Part shown: one piece after another, positions 1 through 10,600 of the stretch | Position numbering within the stretch: position 1 is the first letter of the stretch | How the letters are laid out: the number at the start of each line of letters is the position of its first letter | IMG/VR virus record: IMGVR_UViG_3300047476_001057 | Span: 62,001 to 126,000 of that record | DNA: 64,000 nucleotides | Origin: a virus | Reading direction: 5' to 3' (one strand) | Position numbers and translations under genes: made by a program | The notes under the pieces: generated by a model | Database searches by the model: none | What the model saw: only the letters and a program-made list of their open reading frames with translations | Told to the model about the DNA's origin: nothing

Positions 1-551
1 CGGTGGATAATGACATGCGTGCCCAAGAAGCTTACAATGAAGCTTTTGATGCTCTCTATTGGAGCATTAATCATATTAAGCAGTTCTGTAATTTTTTAGA
101 AGTGGTTTACCTTCCAGGTAATCATGACCGTCTAAGTTCTTACCATCTGGCTCATGCCTTAAGTAAGTGCTTTAGTGCGGAGAATGATATTGTATTTGAC
201 GCAGAATATGCAGAGAGAAAGGTAAAGGTATGGGGAGCTAACTTCTTTGGCTTTGAGCATGGAGACGTAACCAAGAAGTGGACACCGTTGGTTTATGCTA
301 CAGAGTTTCCTCTGTTCTGGGGATCCACCATTTACCGCACCTGTTATACAGGACACTTCCATTCTAAAAAGACTACAGAGTATGTCACAGATAATGAGAT
401 ACACGGCTTTGCTCTGAAGCATCTTCCTTCTTTATCCAGGTCAGATTACTGGCACTATCATAACAAGTTTACAGGTTCAAAACGCCAGGCAGTTATGGAA
501 GTTCATGACTACCACACAGGTAAGATATCCGAGTTTACCTACAATGCTTAA
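1..551 (+). CDS. Metallophosphoesterase, C-terminal part (5' end outside window)
   Basis: About 180 residues of a calcineurin-like metallophosphoesterase are visible. The GNHDR motif (residues 39-43 counted from base 3) and a GHFH motif (near residue 117) are two of the family's metal-binding signatures; the upstream D-x-H and GDxxD motifs are missing, so the protein almost certainly begins before the window. The GTG at base 3 is in frame but is probably an internal valine. The C-terminal part after GHFH (SLSRSDYWH) is typical of the phage members of this family. It would hydrolyse a phosphoester, perhaps in nucleic acid, using two metal ions; the substrate is unknown. It sits just upstream of the tail genes and is followed by a promoter-like stretch. 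Confidence 0.8.
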   Translation, partial: VDNDMRAQEAYNEAFDALYWSINHIKQFCNFLEVVYLPGNHDRLSSYHLAHALSKCFSAENDIVFDAEYAERKVKVWGANFFGFEHGDVTKKWTPLVYATEFPLFWGSTIYRTCYTGHFHSKKTTEYVTDNEIHGFALKHLPSLSRSDYWHYHNKFTGSKRQAVMEVHDYHTGKISEFTYNA

Positions 552-558
552 ACTCTAC

Positions 559-606
559 AAGTTTAACTAGGAAACTTCATGGATTTTACGTAAATTATTA
601 ATGTAG
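559..606 (+). promoter_or_regulatory. Promoter-like element upstream of the tail gene block
   Basis: The 60-base gap holds AAGTTTA, AAACTT, then GATTTTACGTA (582-592) and TATTAATG (596-603) followed by TAGAAC. The same order of blocks recurs at 14458-14504 before another large virion gene. TATTAATG followed by TAGA resembles the -7 element TAnnTTTG of Bacteroidota with two changes. The element ends only a few bases before the GTG start at 612, so the transcript would have little or no leader if this is the core promoter. Function is inferred from the repetition and position only. Confidence 0.5.
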
Positions 607-611
607 AACTT

Positions 612-1199
612 GTGGCCACAAAGTACAAACAACCAGACCTAAACGCTCCCAGGTATCGCCCTAAAAAGCTAAACCTGACAAACAGCAATGTTTACAACCA
701 GTTCGTGCAGGAGAATCCCAGGTTTAGTTCACTTACAGCTACCCAGTTCAAAGAGGTAATCAGCAGCTTTAACGGCAAGATCTGGAACAAGGTCATAGAA
801 AGCCGTGATGGTGTGGAACTACCGGAGCAACTGGGTTATTTGTTTATTGGGACTTGTCCTCGTAAACAAGGTGATAATCCTGACTTTAGGAAGAGTAATC
901 AATACGGGAAAAAGATCCAGAATCAAAACTGGGAGTCTGATCAGTATGTAGCTAAAATTTTCTACACCAACTTTGAAACTAAGTACCGGTTTAAGCATCA
1001 TGAGATGTGGGGCTTTACCGGACTTCGTGACTTTAAGAGAACAGTAGCTAAGACCTATCCCCAGGAGTGGAAGAAATATGTGCAAGTAGATAACCTGGTT
1101 AAAGTGAGCTTATTGTTCCGTAAGCATAAGTTCAAAGACTTTAAGAAAAACGAAACTCAGAAACTCCTTGAGGAGTATGATGAGTTTAATCTGGACTAA
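612..1199 (+). CDS. Conserved crAss-like phage protein of the tail/ring gene cluster
   Basis: A 195-residue, basic, soluble protein with many aromatic residues and no signal peptide or membrane segment. It starts at GTG 612; no in-frame ATG is available upstream, and the next gene starts three bases after its stop. The middle (ELPEQLGYLFIGTCPRK, then NWESDQYVAKIFYTN and a WGFTGLRDFKRTVAKTYP stretch) matches my memory of a conserved family of unknown function located beside the ring and muzzle genes in crAss-like phages. Position argues for a structural or assembly role, but no catalytic motif is visible and I cannot assign a molecular function. Confidence 0.7.
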   Translation: MATKYKQPDLNAPRYRPKKLNLTNSNVYNQFVQENPRFSSLTATQFKEVISSFNGKIWNKVIESRDGVELPEQLGYLFIGTCPRKQGDNPDFRKSNQYGKKIQNQNWESDQYVAKIFYTNFETKYRFKHHEMWGFTGLRDFKRTVAKTYPQEWKKYVQVDNLVKVSLLFRKHKFKDFKKNETQKLLEEYDEFNLD

Positions 1200-1202
1200 C
1201 CT

Positions 1203-1874
1203 ATGAAGACCACCATTGGAGATGTACTCTCAAGAATCCGTTCCCAGGTAAAGGCGGTAAGGCAAGATGCTTTACTGACTGACCGGGTTATATACTCTTT
1301 TGTCAATAAGCACTCAAAGTGGTTGTTGAAACGTGAAGATGCAAAAAACCAACTGATGGGATATTCAGGGGTTCTTCAGACAATGGAGTTTGTGGAGTTG
1401 ATCGAAGTAGACAAGGTAGAAGCTTGTTGCACTGGAATAAAATCTGACTGTACTATCAAACGCACCAAAAATAAAATGCCTGTGTTTATGCAGGGTTATT
1501 ATGGTCCGTTAATTCGTACAGTAGCATCTTTGGATGGATCTGAAGAATTGCAACCTACAGTTCCTAGCTCTTACATTGCAATGTCTAAGAGCAAGAACTT
1601 TAAATACAATAAGACTAAGTACTTCTGGTATCTTGATGACTATCTATACTTTCCTGATCTTGAGTGGGATGCTGTACGTATAGAAGGAATTTTTGAAGAT
1701 GATATTTCTGCTTTTACATGTGCTGATGATAGCTGTGTTCAAGGTTCAGACCGCTCACTAAACATTCCTGATTATCTTCTGGGTGAATTAGAGTCTGCTG
1801 TATTTAAAGATTTGGCAGGTATGTTGCAAATGCCTGTAGATCCCATTAATGATAAACAAAATGCTGCCCGTTAA
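1203..1874 (+). CDS. Putative tail ring protein
   Basis: A 223-residue protein starting at ATG 1203 in the context TAACCTATG, three bases after the previous stop. It begins with a helical segment (IGDVLSRIRSQVKAVRQDA), has a central beta-rich part and ends in a helical segment (IPDYLLGELESAVFKDLAGM). This two-helix-ends layout and the position between the upstream head genes and the muzzle gene fit the ring (adaptor) proteins stacked under the portal in crAss-like virions. It has several cysteines (CC at about 78-79, then C86, C169 and C174) that are unusual for a phage structural protein. Assignment rests on order and sequence style, not on an alignment. Confidence 0.6.
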   Translation: MKTTIGDVLSRIRSQVKAVRQDALLTDRVIYSFVNKHSKWLLKREDAKNQLMGYSGVLQTMEFVELIEVDKVEACCTGIKSDCTIKRTKNKMPVFMQGYYGPLIRTVASLDGSEELQPTVPSSYIAMSKSKNFKYNKTKYFWYLDDYLYFPDLEWDAVRIEGIFEDDISAFTCADDSCVQGSDRSLNIPDYLLGELESAVFKDLAGMLQMPVDPINDKQNAAR

Positions 1875-1879
1875 CTGCT

Positions 1880-2746
1880 ATGAAAACAGAGCCTAAATAC
1901 CGCACGTTTGATGAGCTGCTTAATGAGGTGGCTGCAGATTTTACTCAGTATAATAATGAGGGTATGATTGAACCTGGACAACTAATCAAAGTTGCTCAGA
2001 GAGTCAGTTATGACCTGGGTCTTCGTATTCATGGTACCAAAGAAAAAATATTAGACATAGAAAAAAGCAAGACTAAACTACCTGATGATTTCTATGTACT
2101 TAACTATGCTATGCTTTGCGGCAAGTATACTGTTTCTCAACCTGTTTTGCAGGGACGCCAGACTGAAGATATTATTCTTTCTTCTAATCTCTGCAAGAAA
2201 TGCGGAGCTCCTGATCCACAATGTACCTGTGAAAAAACATACACTGTAGAGTGCAAAACTGGTGAAAAGGTATTTGTACAGGTTGTAGAGAAACGTGCTT
2301 ATGAAACCAAGACTTATGAAACTTTTGAAAGGGTTGACATTAGTCCTGTAACCGGAAGACAAGATGCCTTAACTACCACTGGTAGAGCTGGTTACATCAA
2401 GAACGGATTCATTTACACAAACATAGAAGAAGGAAGGCTGTACATTTCTTATCAGGGTGCTTTAGAAGATCATGACGGAAATCTTCTTGTACTGGACCAT
2501 CCTATGATTAATGAGTATTATGAATATGCTCTTAAGCAAAGGATCTTGGAAAACCTGTTTATGAACGGAGAAGATGTGACACAGAAAATGCAGTTGGTTG
2601 AGCAGAGGTTAAGAGCAGCCCGTAACAATGCTCTCACTATTGTTAACACTCCAGACTTTGCTGAAATGAAACAGCTGTGGGAGACAAACCGTAAAGCTCA
2701 GTATGCAAAATATTACGACATGTTCAAGTCCGGATACGGCTGGTAA
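1880..2746 (+). CDS. Putative tail ring protein with Cys cluster
   Basis: A 288-residue protein, starting five bases after the previous stop. The N-terminal helical part (FDELLNEVAADF) and the C-terminal helical part (MINEYYEYALKQRILENLF and following) resemble the preceding protein, so it is probably the second member of the stacked ring proteins joining portal to muzzle. Near residues 109-119 it carries CKKCGAPDPQCTC, a CxxC-x6-CxC cluster that could bind zinc. Its stop lies 25 bases before the GTG start proposed for the next gene. Structural role is inferred from gene order in crAss-like phages. Confidence 0.6.
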   Translation: MKTEPKYRTFDELLNEVAADFTQYNNEGMIEPGQLIKVAQRVSYDLGLRIHGTKEKILDIEKSKTKLPDDFYVLNYAMLCGKYTVSQPVLQGRQTEDIILSSNLCKKCGAPDPQCTCEKTYTVECKTGEKVFVQVVEKRAYETKTYETFERVDISPVTGRQDALTTTGRAGYIKNGFIYTNIEEGRLYISYQGALEDHDGNLLVLDHPMINEYYEYALKQRILENLFMNGEDVTQKMQLVEQRLRAARNNALTIVNTPDFAEMKQLWETNRKAQYAKYYDMFKSGYGW

Positions 2747-2771
2747 ACTACCTGCACGTGCTACCACTACG

Positions 2772-3113
2772 GTGAAGTTTCCAACTTACAATTGTAAACT
2801 TGTCATTACCGTAGTAGATAGTGTTAAAAAGGAAGTGGAAAAGCTATATAAAAAATATAAGATAACAGAGCCGTTTGATTTTGAAGCTGAAGGAGCCTTA
2901 GTAATGCCTGGTACGGAAACATATTATCTGTTATTAGATAATGCATTTCTGACACATAATACAATAGCTCATGAAATATTTCATGCTGCTGTAAGAATAA
3001 CTGAAGACAGAGATATTACTGATGAAGAAGCCCAGGCGTGGATGGCAGGACATATAACAGAGACATTGTATAAGTTTTTAGAAAAGAAGAAGCTACAAGT
3101 AAAACATGGCTGA
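2772..3113 (+). CDS. Small HExxH zincin-like protein
   Basis: About 113 residues from GTG 2772. An in-frame ATG at 2703 would add 23 residues but overlaps the previous gene by 44 bases and reads low-quality sequence, so the GTG start is preferred. The core holds HEIFH (H67 from the GTG start), the HExxH motif of zinc metallopeptidases, followed about 17 residues later by an acidic stretch (DEEAQAW) that could supply the third ligand. The fold resembles small ImmA/IrrE-type or other minimal zincins. It overlaps the muzzle gene by eight bases, suggesting coupled translation. It may process a tail protein during assembly or be ejected; the target is unknown. Confidence 0.65.
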   Translation: MKFPTYNCKLVITVVDSVKKEVEKLYKKYKITEPFDFEAEGALVMPGTETYYLLLDNAFLTHNTIAHEIFHAAVRITEDRDITDEEAQAWMAGHITETLYKFLEKKKLQVKHG

Positions 3114-6100
3114 ACAATCACAGAACCCAGGAGCTGTTACTAATTCCTTTACCAAAGGAATGGTAAAAGACATGAATGAGACTTTCGTTGGAGAGGGTCT
3201 GTGGACACATGCCCGGAACCTGGTTAATAACTCTCATGAAGGTCATACAGGTGTGGTAGGTAATGAACCAGCCAACCTGCATTGTGTTACACTTCCTTAT
3301 GATCTTATTGGTGCTATACATCTTACAGATGATCAGTGGGTTATTTTTACAACAGATGATGTAAACTCAGAGATAGGTATTTTTGATGAGAGCCAATGCA
3401 GTTATGAGAAAAAGGTAAACGATCCTTGTCTTGGTTTTAAGCGTTCCCATCTTATTACAGGAGCTTCCCGTAAAAGGTTTGATTGCGAGCGTCCTGTATA
3501 TTGGGCGGATGGTCTAAACCCTGACCGTTTCATGGACCTGGATAATATTCCATGGAAGTATACAGAAACAAAAGTAAATGACTGTATAGTTAAAACAATT
3601 ATAGAGCCAAGACAGCTTGACTGTGAAAAGATAAGGATAGCTCCTTTGTTAAAATCTCCTTGTCTTGTATTGTCAAAGGGAAAAACCTCTGGTAGTTTAC
3701 CCAACGGATCTTACCAGGCAGTAATAGCTTACTCAGATAATGGCGTAAGGTTTACTAATTACATAGGACTCTCTGAAGTGCAATCTTTGTTTACACATGA
3801 AAACGTAAGTTCATCTCTTGAGCTTACCGTGTCTAGCATTGACACCACTTATGATGAGTTTGAACTAGTGATACTTGCCAGAATCAACGGTGCTACTGTA
3901 GCAAAGAAGATAGGAAACTACTCTACTTCACAGGGTATTATTTACATAGACCGCTGGGACCAGGAGTATGAAACAGTACCTGTTGCACAGATTGTGTTCC
4001 GTGGTGACGCTTCAGAAAAAGCAGATGCTATCTATGAAGTGAACAATTACCTCTTGAAAATAGGAGACTATTCTAAGTTTAAGTTTAACTATCAACAGCA
4101 GGCAAATAGGATCAAAACAAACTGGGTTGCTGTTGAATATCCGGCTGACTATTACCATAAAGGTGGTAACAACACCGGTTACTTAAGAGATGAACAGTAT
4201 GCCTTCTTTATAAGGTTTATATATAACACAGGTGACCGTTCTGATTCTTATCACATCCCGGGTCGTGCTGCAACAGCTGCTGAACGTGCAAACGTTTTTG
4301 GTGGTGATGCATTTGAAACCCAGGGATCTAATCCTGTAACAAGAGAACGCTGGCAGGTGGAGAATACTGCCACTATAGACAGTCTTGTATTATCTAAACT
4401 TTCTGACGGTGGTAAAGTAATTGCTACGGGTAAGATGGGTTACTGGGAAAGTTCAGAACAGTATCCTGCTGACCGTTTTGATATATGGGGAGACCTCTGT
4501 GGTAAAAAGATCAGGCACCATAAAATGCCTGATGTAACTATTGCAGGTGGTAACATAGTGAACCACTTCTCTAACCAAGGTCAGAACATTGTTATCCTTG
4601 GTGTACAGTTTTCTAACATTACAGCTCCTGTAGATAACCAGGGTAATATAATCAACTCTATTGTTGGTTATGAAATACTTCGTGGTTCAAGAGAAGGTAA
4701 TAAGACTATTATTGCTAACGGTATGTTCAATAACATGAGAACATATCCAATACCTGGGGAAAACAGCATACAGGGATTATATCAGAATTATCCTTATAAT
4801 GATCTTCGTCCTGATTCATATTTGACTAGTCAGGAACAGACAGGTACAAATGGTACTGTAGACCCTAAGTCTACAAAACTTAGTGGTTACAAACAAAACG
4901 TATTTTCTTTTCATAGTCCTGAAACTACTTTCTCTAATCCTTATCTTAATGCAAGTGAGGTTAAGATTTATCAAGAGTTATCTGGTACAGCATTGGGATC
5001 TTTTATTAATCCATACAAGCATCCTAAGTTTAAGGTATCTACAAACTTTACAAGTGTACTTTCTAAACTTCTTTCAGTTATAGGTACTGTAGCTGCAATA
5101 GCAGGAACTGTAGGTGGTGGTTTTGATCTTAAGATGGAAGCTGATAATGATACACCTATCAATCTTCCTTTGACAGCAACACCTTCATACGCAGGTGACT
5201 ATGTTACTGTACTTGGGTCTGGTGCTTCTCCAATAACTACCGCACAGTTCTTTGCTACAATAGCTGCTAATGGTATTATTCTTACTACTTTAATTGCAAC
5301 AGGTATATTGCCTGGTATATATGATCAGCAGTTTACACGTTTGTTCTTATACTTATCACCCAAAGTCCAATATGCTGCTCAATATAATTCCCATGGGTTT
5401 TATAACAATGGTATTCCTGCTCAAGTTGGAGCAAGACGCCGTGAAGTTGTAGACGCTATCTACGTTAAAAACAACATGCAGTCTTTTAATGCAAGGTATG
5501 CTATTAATAACATGAACCGTGCTGGATTTGTAGCTGTTGAAATACCTGAGAATAATACACTTAATAATCCTACTACTGTTGATGACAGTAGGTTTACTAT
5601 TGGTGAAAAAAGTGCCACACTTAATACTATATACCAAAGTAATATTTCAGGTCATTATGGTGCTTTGAAGATAAACATGCCTTCTCAGTATGGACAGTTA
5701 AGTACAATTAAGCAATTGCCTATATCTGGAGGTTGTGTACATAACCTTTCACTTTTACCAGGTGCTAAGATGACTAGTCCTGTACTGTTTGGTGGAGATG
5801 TGTATATAAACAGGTTTACCGAAAAAAATACCATGTTGTTTTTTACAGACTGGTTACTTGGTGAACCGGATGAGACAGAGTATGATTATACACTTTATGC
5901 AGCATTACCATATCCGCGTTTTTGGATAAACAATGAGTCTAAGCATTCTGCATTCTTTAAGTTATCAAATAGTTATCGTGTACTTGACTATAGAAGCTCA
6001 GGTACATTTTATATAAAGAGAGGTTATTTCTACTTGTTTAATTCAGGTGTAAGAGACTTTTTTGTAGAGAGTGAAGTAAACCTAGCATATCGTGATTGGG

Positions 6101-7680
6101 ATGAAGAACCAGGTAAGCGTCATTATGATCCTTACAAGTTTTCTGATTTAAATAACATGTTCCGTAGTGATGTAGTTAAGACCGGAAACTTTTATAAGTA
6201 TGATTACAACCTTAGCATATCTAAGCTGTTCAGCTCACATATCACATGGGGTAATGTTTTAGGTTTGGATTACGATCCTGCAGTTGCTGAAACATGTTAT
6301 GTATACAGACCATCAAGAGTGAGATACTCACTTCCTCAGCAGGAAGAATCAAAGAAGGATAACTGGAGAGTATATCTTACAAATAACTACAAGGATTTCA
6401 ATGGTCCGGTTACTTCTATCAAACCCATAAATAAGACAGGTGCCTTGTTCATGATGGCACGCCAGAGTCCTATGCAATTTATGGGTGTGGAAGAACTTAA
6501 GCTTGACGGTACAGGTGCAAAACTTACTATTGGTGATGGTGGATTGTTTAATCAGCCTTTACAGTCTGTAGTTAATGCTGAAGCTTCATTTGAATACGGA
6601 AGTTGTCAAAGTAAAAATGCTGTAATTAACACAACCCATGGTGTGTTTTGGGTTTCCCAAAATCAAGGTAAGGTGTTTCAATATACAGGTCAGCTTGCTG
6701 AGATTAGCCGTAACGGTATGAAATGGTGGTTTGCTCAATACCTTCCAAGTGAGCTTTTGAAAGCTTTTCCAAACTATCCTTTATATGATAATTCTGTAAA
6801 GGGAGTTGGTGTACAGATGATGTATGACAATACCAACGAAATACTTTATATCACTAAGAAAGACTATAAGCCTCTCTTTAATGATATGATATATGACAAC
6901 AATGGCTTCTATAGAGTTGTCAATGGTATTAAAACCTACTATGCTTTTAATAGTGCAGGCTTTGAGGATGCATCATGGACTATAAGCTATGACTGCAAGA
7001 ACCAGATGTGGTTATCATTTCATGACTGGAAGCCATCATATATGCTGCCTGCAAAGACTCATTTTATGAGTGTAAACGGCAACAGTGTATGGAAACATAA
7101 TTCACGTTGTGATTTGTTCTGCAACTTCTATGGTGTGGACTATCCTTTTGATATAGAGTTTGTATCCAGCACTGGTCAGACTGTTAACTCAGTAAGAAAC
7201 ATAGAATACCTGCTTGAAGCGTACAGATACTATAATGGATGTAAAGATAAATTCCACATTCTGGATCAAAACTTTGACCAGGCTATGGTGTATAATTCTG
7301 AGCAGGTATCAGGTCTCCTTGAGCTTACTCTTAAAGACAAAAGCAATCCTGTCACTATGCTTAGTTATCCACAGGTTCAGTCACAGTCTATTAAAATCCA
7401 ATATTCTAAAGAAGAACAGAAGTATAGGTTTAACCAATTCTGGGATATTACTAAAGACCGTGGAGAGTTTAATGGTGTTAGTCTTCCAATGTTTGTAACA
7501 AAAGCAAGTGGTTATGACTATGCTATTAATCCACAATACGTAAACTACCAGAAATCACCTCTTGAACGCAAGAAGTTCCGTCATGTTGTAAATAGGGTGT
7601 TCTTACGTAAACTAAAAAGTGGTGACGTAAAATTATTGTTTAAGATATCTAACCAAAAACTTCTTCAATCTCCTAGATGA
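3106..7680 (+). CDS. Tail muzzle (tail stabilisation) protein, P22 gp10-like
   Basis: A 1524-residue protein. Its N-terminus (SFTKGMVKDMNETFV, then GLWTHARNLVNN) is a hallmark of the crAss-like muzzle family, which is related to the P22 tail stabilisation protein gp10 and forms the distal part of the tail tube. The sequence is rich in Asn, Tyr and Gly, mostly beta-structured, with one hydrophobic Gly/Ala-rich region near residues 650-740 (AVIGTVAAIAGTVGGG and a later IAANGIILTTLIATGIL), which may face the channel or touch membrane. It follows the ring genes and overlaps both neighbours (8 and 4 bases). No enzymatic motif is seen. Confidence 0.85.
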   Translation: MAEQSQNPGAVTNSFTKGMVKDMNETFVGEGLWTHARNLVNNSHEGHTGVVGNEPANLHCVTLPYDLIGAIHLTDDQWVIFTTDDVNSEIGIFDESQCSYEKKVNDPCLGFKRSHLITGASRKRFDCERPVYWADGLNPDRFMDLDNIPWKYTETKVNDCIVKTIIEPRQLDCEKIRIAPLLKSPCLVLSKGKTSGSLPNGSYQAVIAYSDNGVRFTNYIGLSEVQSLFTHENVSSSLELTVSSIDTTYDEFELVILARINGATVAKKIGNYSTSQGIIYIDRWDQEYETVPVAQIVFRGDASEKADAIYEVNNYLLKIGDYSKFKFNYQQQANRIKTNWVAVEYPADYYHKGGNNTGYLRDEQYAFFIRFIYNTGDRSDSYHIPGRAATAAERANVFGGDAFETQGSNPVTRERWQVENTATIDSLVLSKLSDGGKVIATGKMGYWESSEQYPADRFDIWGDLCGKKIRHHKMPDVTIAGGNIVNHFSNQGQNIVILGVQFSNITAPVDNQGNIINSIVGYEILRGSREGNKTIIANGMFNNMRTYPIPGENSIQGLYQNYPYNDLRPDSYLTSQEQTGTNGTVDPKSTKLSGYKQNVFSFHSPETTFSNPYLNASEVKIYQELSGTALGSFINPYKHPKFKVSTNFTSVLSKLLSVIGTVAAIAGTVGGGFDLKMEADNDTPINLPLTATPSYAGDYVTVLGSGASPITTAQFFATIAANGIILTTLIATGILPGIYDQQFTRLFLYLSPKVQYAAQYNSHGFYNNGIPAQVGARRREVVDAIYVKNNMQSFNARYAINNMNRAGFVAVEIPENNTLNNPTTVDDSRFTIGEKSATLNTIYQSNISGHYGALKINMPSQYGQLSTIKQLPISGGCVHNLSLLPGAKMTSPVLFGGDVYINRFTEKNTMLFFTDWLLGEPDETEYDYTLYAALPYPRFWINNESKHSAFFKLSNSYRVLDYRSSGTFYIKRGYFYLFNSGVRDFFVESEVNLAYRDWDEEPGKRHYDPYKFSDLNNMFRSDVVKTGNFYKYDYNLSISKLFSSHITWGNVLGLDYDPAVAETCYVYRPSRVRYSLPQQEESKKDNWRVYLTNNYKDFNGPVTSIKPINKTGALFMMARQSPMQFMGVEELKLDGTGAKLTIGDGGLFNQPLQSVVNAEASFEYGSCQSKNAVINTTHGVFWVSQNQGKVFQYTGQLAEISRNGMKWWFAQYLPSELLKAFPNYPLYDNSVKGVGVQMMYDNTNEILYITKKDYKPLFNDMIYDNNGFYRVVNGIKTYYAFNSAGFEDASWTISYDCKNQMWLSFHDWKPSYMLPAKTHFMSVNGNSVWKHNSRCDLFCNFYGVDYPFDIEFVSSTGQTVNSVRNIEYLLEAYRYYNGCKDKFHILDQNFDQAMVYNSEQVSGLLELTLKDKSNPVTMLSYPQVQSQSIKIQYSKEEQKYRFNQFWDITKDRGEFNGVSLPMFVTKASGYDYAINPQYVNYQKSPLERKKFRHVVNRVFLRKLKSGDVKLLFKISNQKLLQSPR

Positions 7681-10600
7681 TGAATAAGCTGTTACAACTT
7701 TTAGTAAGCACTGGAGATGTTTCTCATAAAGTGTTACCTACCTATCAGATGAGAGGAGAGGTTAGATCTATATCTCGTGGTGACATTCAGGGAGCTCCTA
7801 TGCCTGTTATAAAAATGACAGCTGAGGAAGCTAAGAGATTGCAAATGCAGAAGATGGCTCAGCAGGCTATCGCTAACCAGGCTACATTAAAACCCGGTTC
7901 AAAACTTACAGATCGTGATGCTCTGTTAGAAAAGAACAGACAATATGCTGCATCAACAGGTAAAAGATTTAACCCTAACACCGGTGGTGTAAGTCCATTG
8001 TTATCTGATAACACAGACAGAACAATGAGACGTGTCCAGGAAAACATAGTTAATCCGATGTTGCAACTGGAAGGTCTAATGACTGGAGCAGGTCTTGTTG
8101 GTAAAGGAGCAGGTAGTATAATGCAAAGAATTGCTCCGGCAATTGAAAACATAGGGTTTAATACGTCACGTAATATTAGAAAAGCATTTCCTGGTTTTGT
8201 AGATAAAAGAATGAGGGCTATAGATAAAGGAAACAAGTGGAGTCAGGAATGGTACAGTAATCCAACTATTCAGCAACGATATAATGATTGGATTGAAGAA
8301 TCTTCTCTGTTAAAACCAGAAGCGGCTTTATATCAAAGTCGTATAATGGACATTGCACCTACTGTTATTCGAGGTATCAATCTTGATAAGAGTTATGCTA
8401 ACAGACTTAGTGGTACTATAGCCAGAGATAACTATGAAAAACTTTTAAAAGAAGGAGCTATTACTAAGGGGACTACAGATCGTTTTGGGTTTGGAAAAAA
8501 TGATGTTGTAGGAAGGTATAGTCACGGAAGTAATGATGCTCTTATAGATGTATTGCATCCAGCTCTTGGTAGAAAGTTTAATACTGCTAATACTACAGTG
8601 CATGAAAACATTCATGCAATTACCAGAGGAAATGACGGACTTACTCAGAACGCTAAGAGTTTTTTAAAAGCTCCTTTTAATAGATCAACAGGTAACAAAT
8701 ATGATAAATATTTAACTAATCCAACTGAAGTGCATGCTCGCATTGGTGAACTCAGACGTCAGTTTGGACTAACTCCTGAAACAAAAGTAGATATATCTAC
8801 TATGAATAGAATTATGGAGTTGGGAAAACAAGGTAAAACTTCTGTTGATAAAAGATGGTTTGAGCTTGTTAATGACAAATCTAAATTAAGATGGTTGTTT
8901 AATAATGCTCCAACTGTTACAGTACCTATAGCTGGTGCAGCTCTATTAGACCAAAAAAGAAAAGGTGGAGTCATTATAGATTCTCGTGGTCAATGGGCTT
9001 ATCCTGGTAAACAAACTATAGTACCTACACCCACTGGGCAAATAACCATGCAGGGTGTTCCCTATCCTGTATATGGACAAGATGAAACTGGCTATGGTCA
9101 GATGATGTATCCTGATGGTGAATATGAATTTCCTGGTGAGATGGTGTATGAAACACCCATGATGAGTAAGGGTGGACAGCACGGTGGTCTTGACCGCTGG
9201 TTTGCAGAAAAGTGGGTAGATGTAAAAACAGGTAAAGCATGTGGCAGACAAGAAGGTGAGAAACGTAAAGGATATCCTGCCTGTCGTCCTTCCAGAAGAG
9301 TGAGTGAGGATACACCAAAAACAGCATCAGAACTTTCTAGTTCTGAGCGTGAGAAATTCAAGAGATCTAAAACTTCAAGTGAACGTATAAACTATCAACA
9401 CCGTAGAAAAGAATATGGTGGAGAACAAACTGAAACAGATATGACTAACAAACCGAACAACCCGTCATTATGGTCCAGAGCTAAGTCTTTGGCTAAACAA
9501 AAGTTTAATGTATACCCTTCCGCATATGCCAATGGTTGGGCTGCTAAGTGGTATAAATCTAAAGGTGGTACCTGGAGAAAAGCTGAGTATGGTATGGAAG
9601 TACCTATGATGGCTGAAGGTGGTAAACCTGAGTGGCTTATGGAGGCTCAGCTTAAAGCTCAAGGTTATTCAGGAGATGCACTCCGTCAGAAGATGGCTTC
9701 TATGGCTAATGGTGGAGAACCTCAGAATGCAGGTTTTCAGGCATTGCCTGAAGCTGTTCAGGAAAAGATTATGAATAGCATGGCTTATGGTGGATATATG
9801 GGTGAAATGGCTTACGGTGGTAGTGCTCAACAAGCTGCTATTGCTATTGCCATGAAAAAAGCAGGTAAAAAACCAAAGTCTATGGCAGATGGTGGAGAAC
9901 CTAACGGTGAGATGGCACTCGGTCAGATGGCTGCTGTACAAGATAAAATGAATAAGCTTCTTAAGTTTGTTAGACCAGAAGATAACTTAGATCCATGGAT
10001 TGCTTCTAAGCTTGCTGTAATGGATCACAGTGCAGACGCTATTGCGGACTACATGATGTACGGTCCTGATGCTGAAGAGATGGAAGAGCAAGAAATGAAA
10101 GGTGGCGGCTATGTTGTTACAAGAAGCAACGATCGTAAAGGTAAGACTCATAAAGTGACTGGTCCTGACGGAACTGTTAAATACTTTGGTGACTCGAAGC
10201 TTGGTCAGCATCCAAGAGATCCAGAAAGAAAAGCTGCTTTCTATGCACGTCATAAAAAGAACCTTGAAGGTAATCCATACTTCCGTGCCTTTGCAAGAGC
10301 AACATGGGAGAACGGTGGACAGATAGACGAAATGGCAAACGGTGGTTATATCGGTTATGATGGAAAGCGTCACATGTCTTCTACACCCACATGGTCTGGA
10401 AACATGGGTTATCAAACTGGTGGTGAACCTTTGTGGCATGCAAACTGGAACGATGCTGAACAATCTTATGAATCTATAGATCCGATTGCAGAACAGTTTA
10501 ACCAGGATGTAGCAGCTATGCCAGCACGTGCTGTATCTATGAATGTTCCTGCAAGTGCTCCTGTTGCTAAAGCAGTGGCTCGACCACGTAGCAAAGGATC

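Noticed and set aside
550-580. AAGTTT/AAACTT hairpin after the first phosphoesterase as a terminator
   Set aside because: Only six base pairs, AT-rich, and no T run follows; the same blocks recur in the promoter-like element at 14458, so a promoter role is preferred.
2703-2771. Upstream ATG start for the small HExxH protein
   Set aside because: It overlaps the ring protein gene by 44 bases and adds a Thr/Ala-rich segment unlike a conserved N-terminus; GTG 2772 gives MKFPTYN and no overlap. The point is not fully settled.
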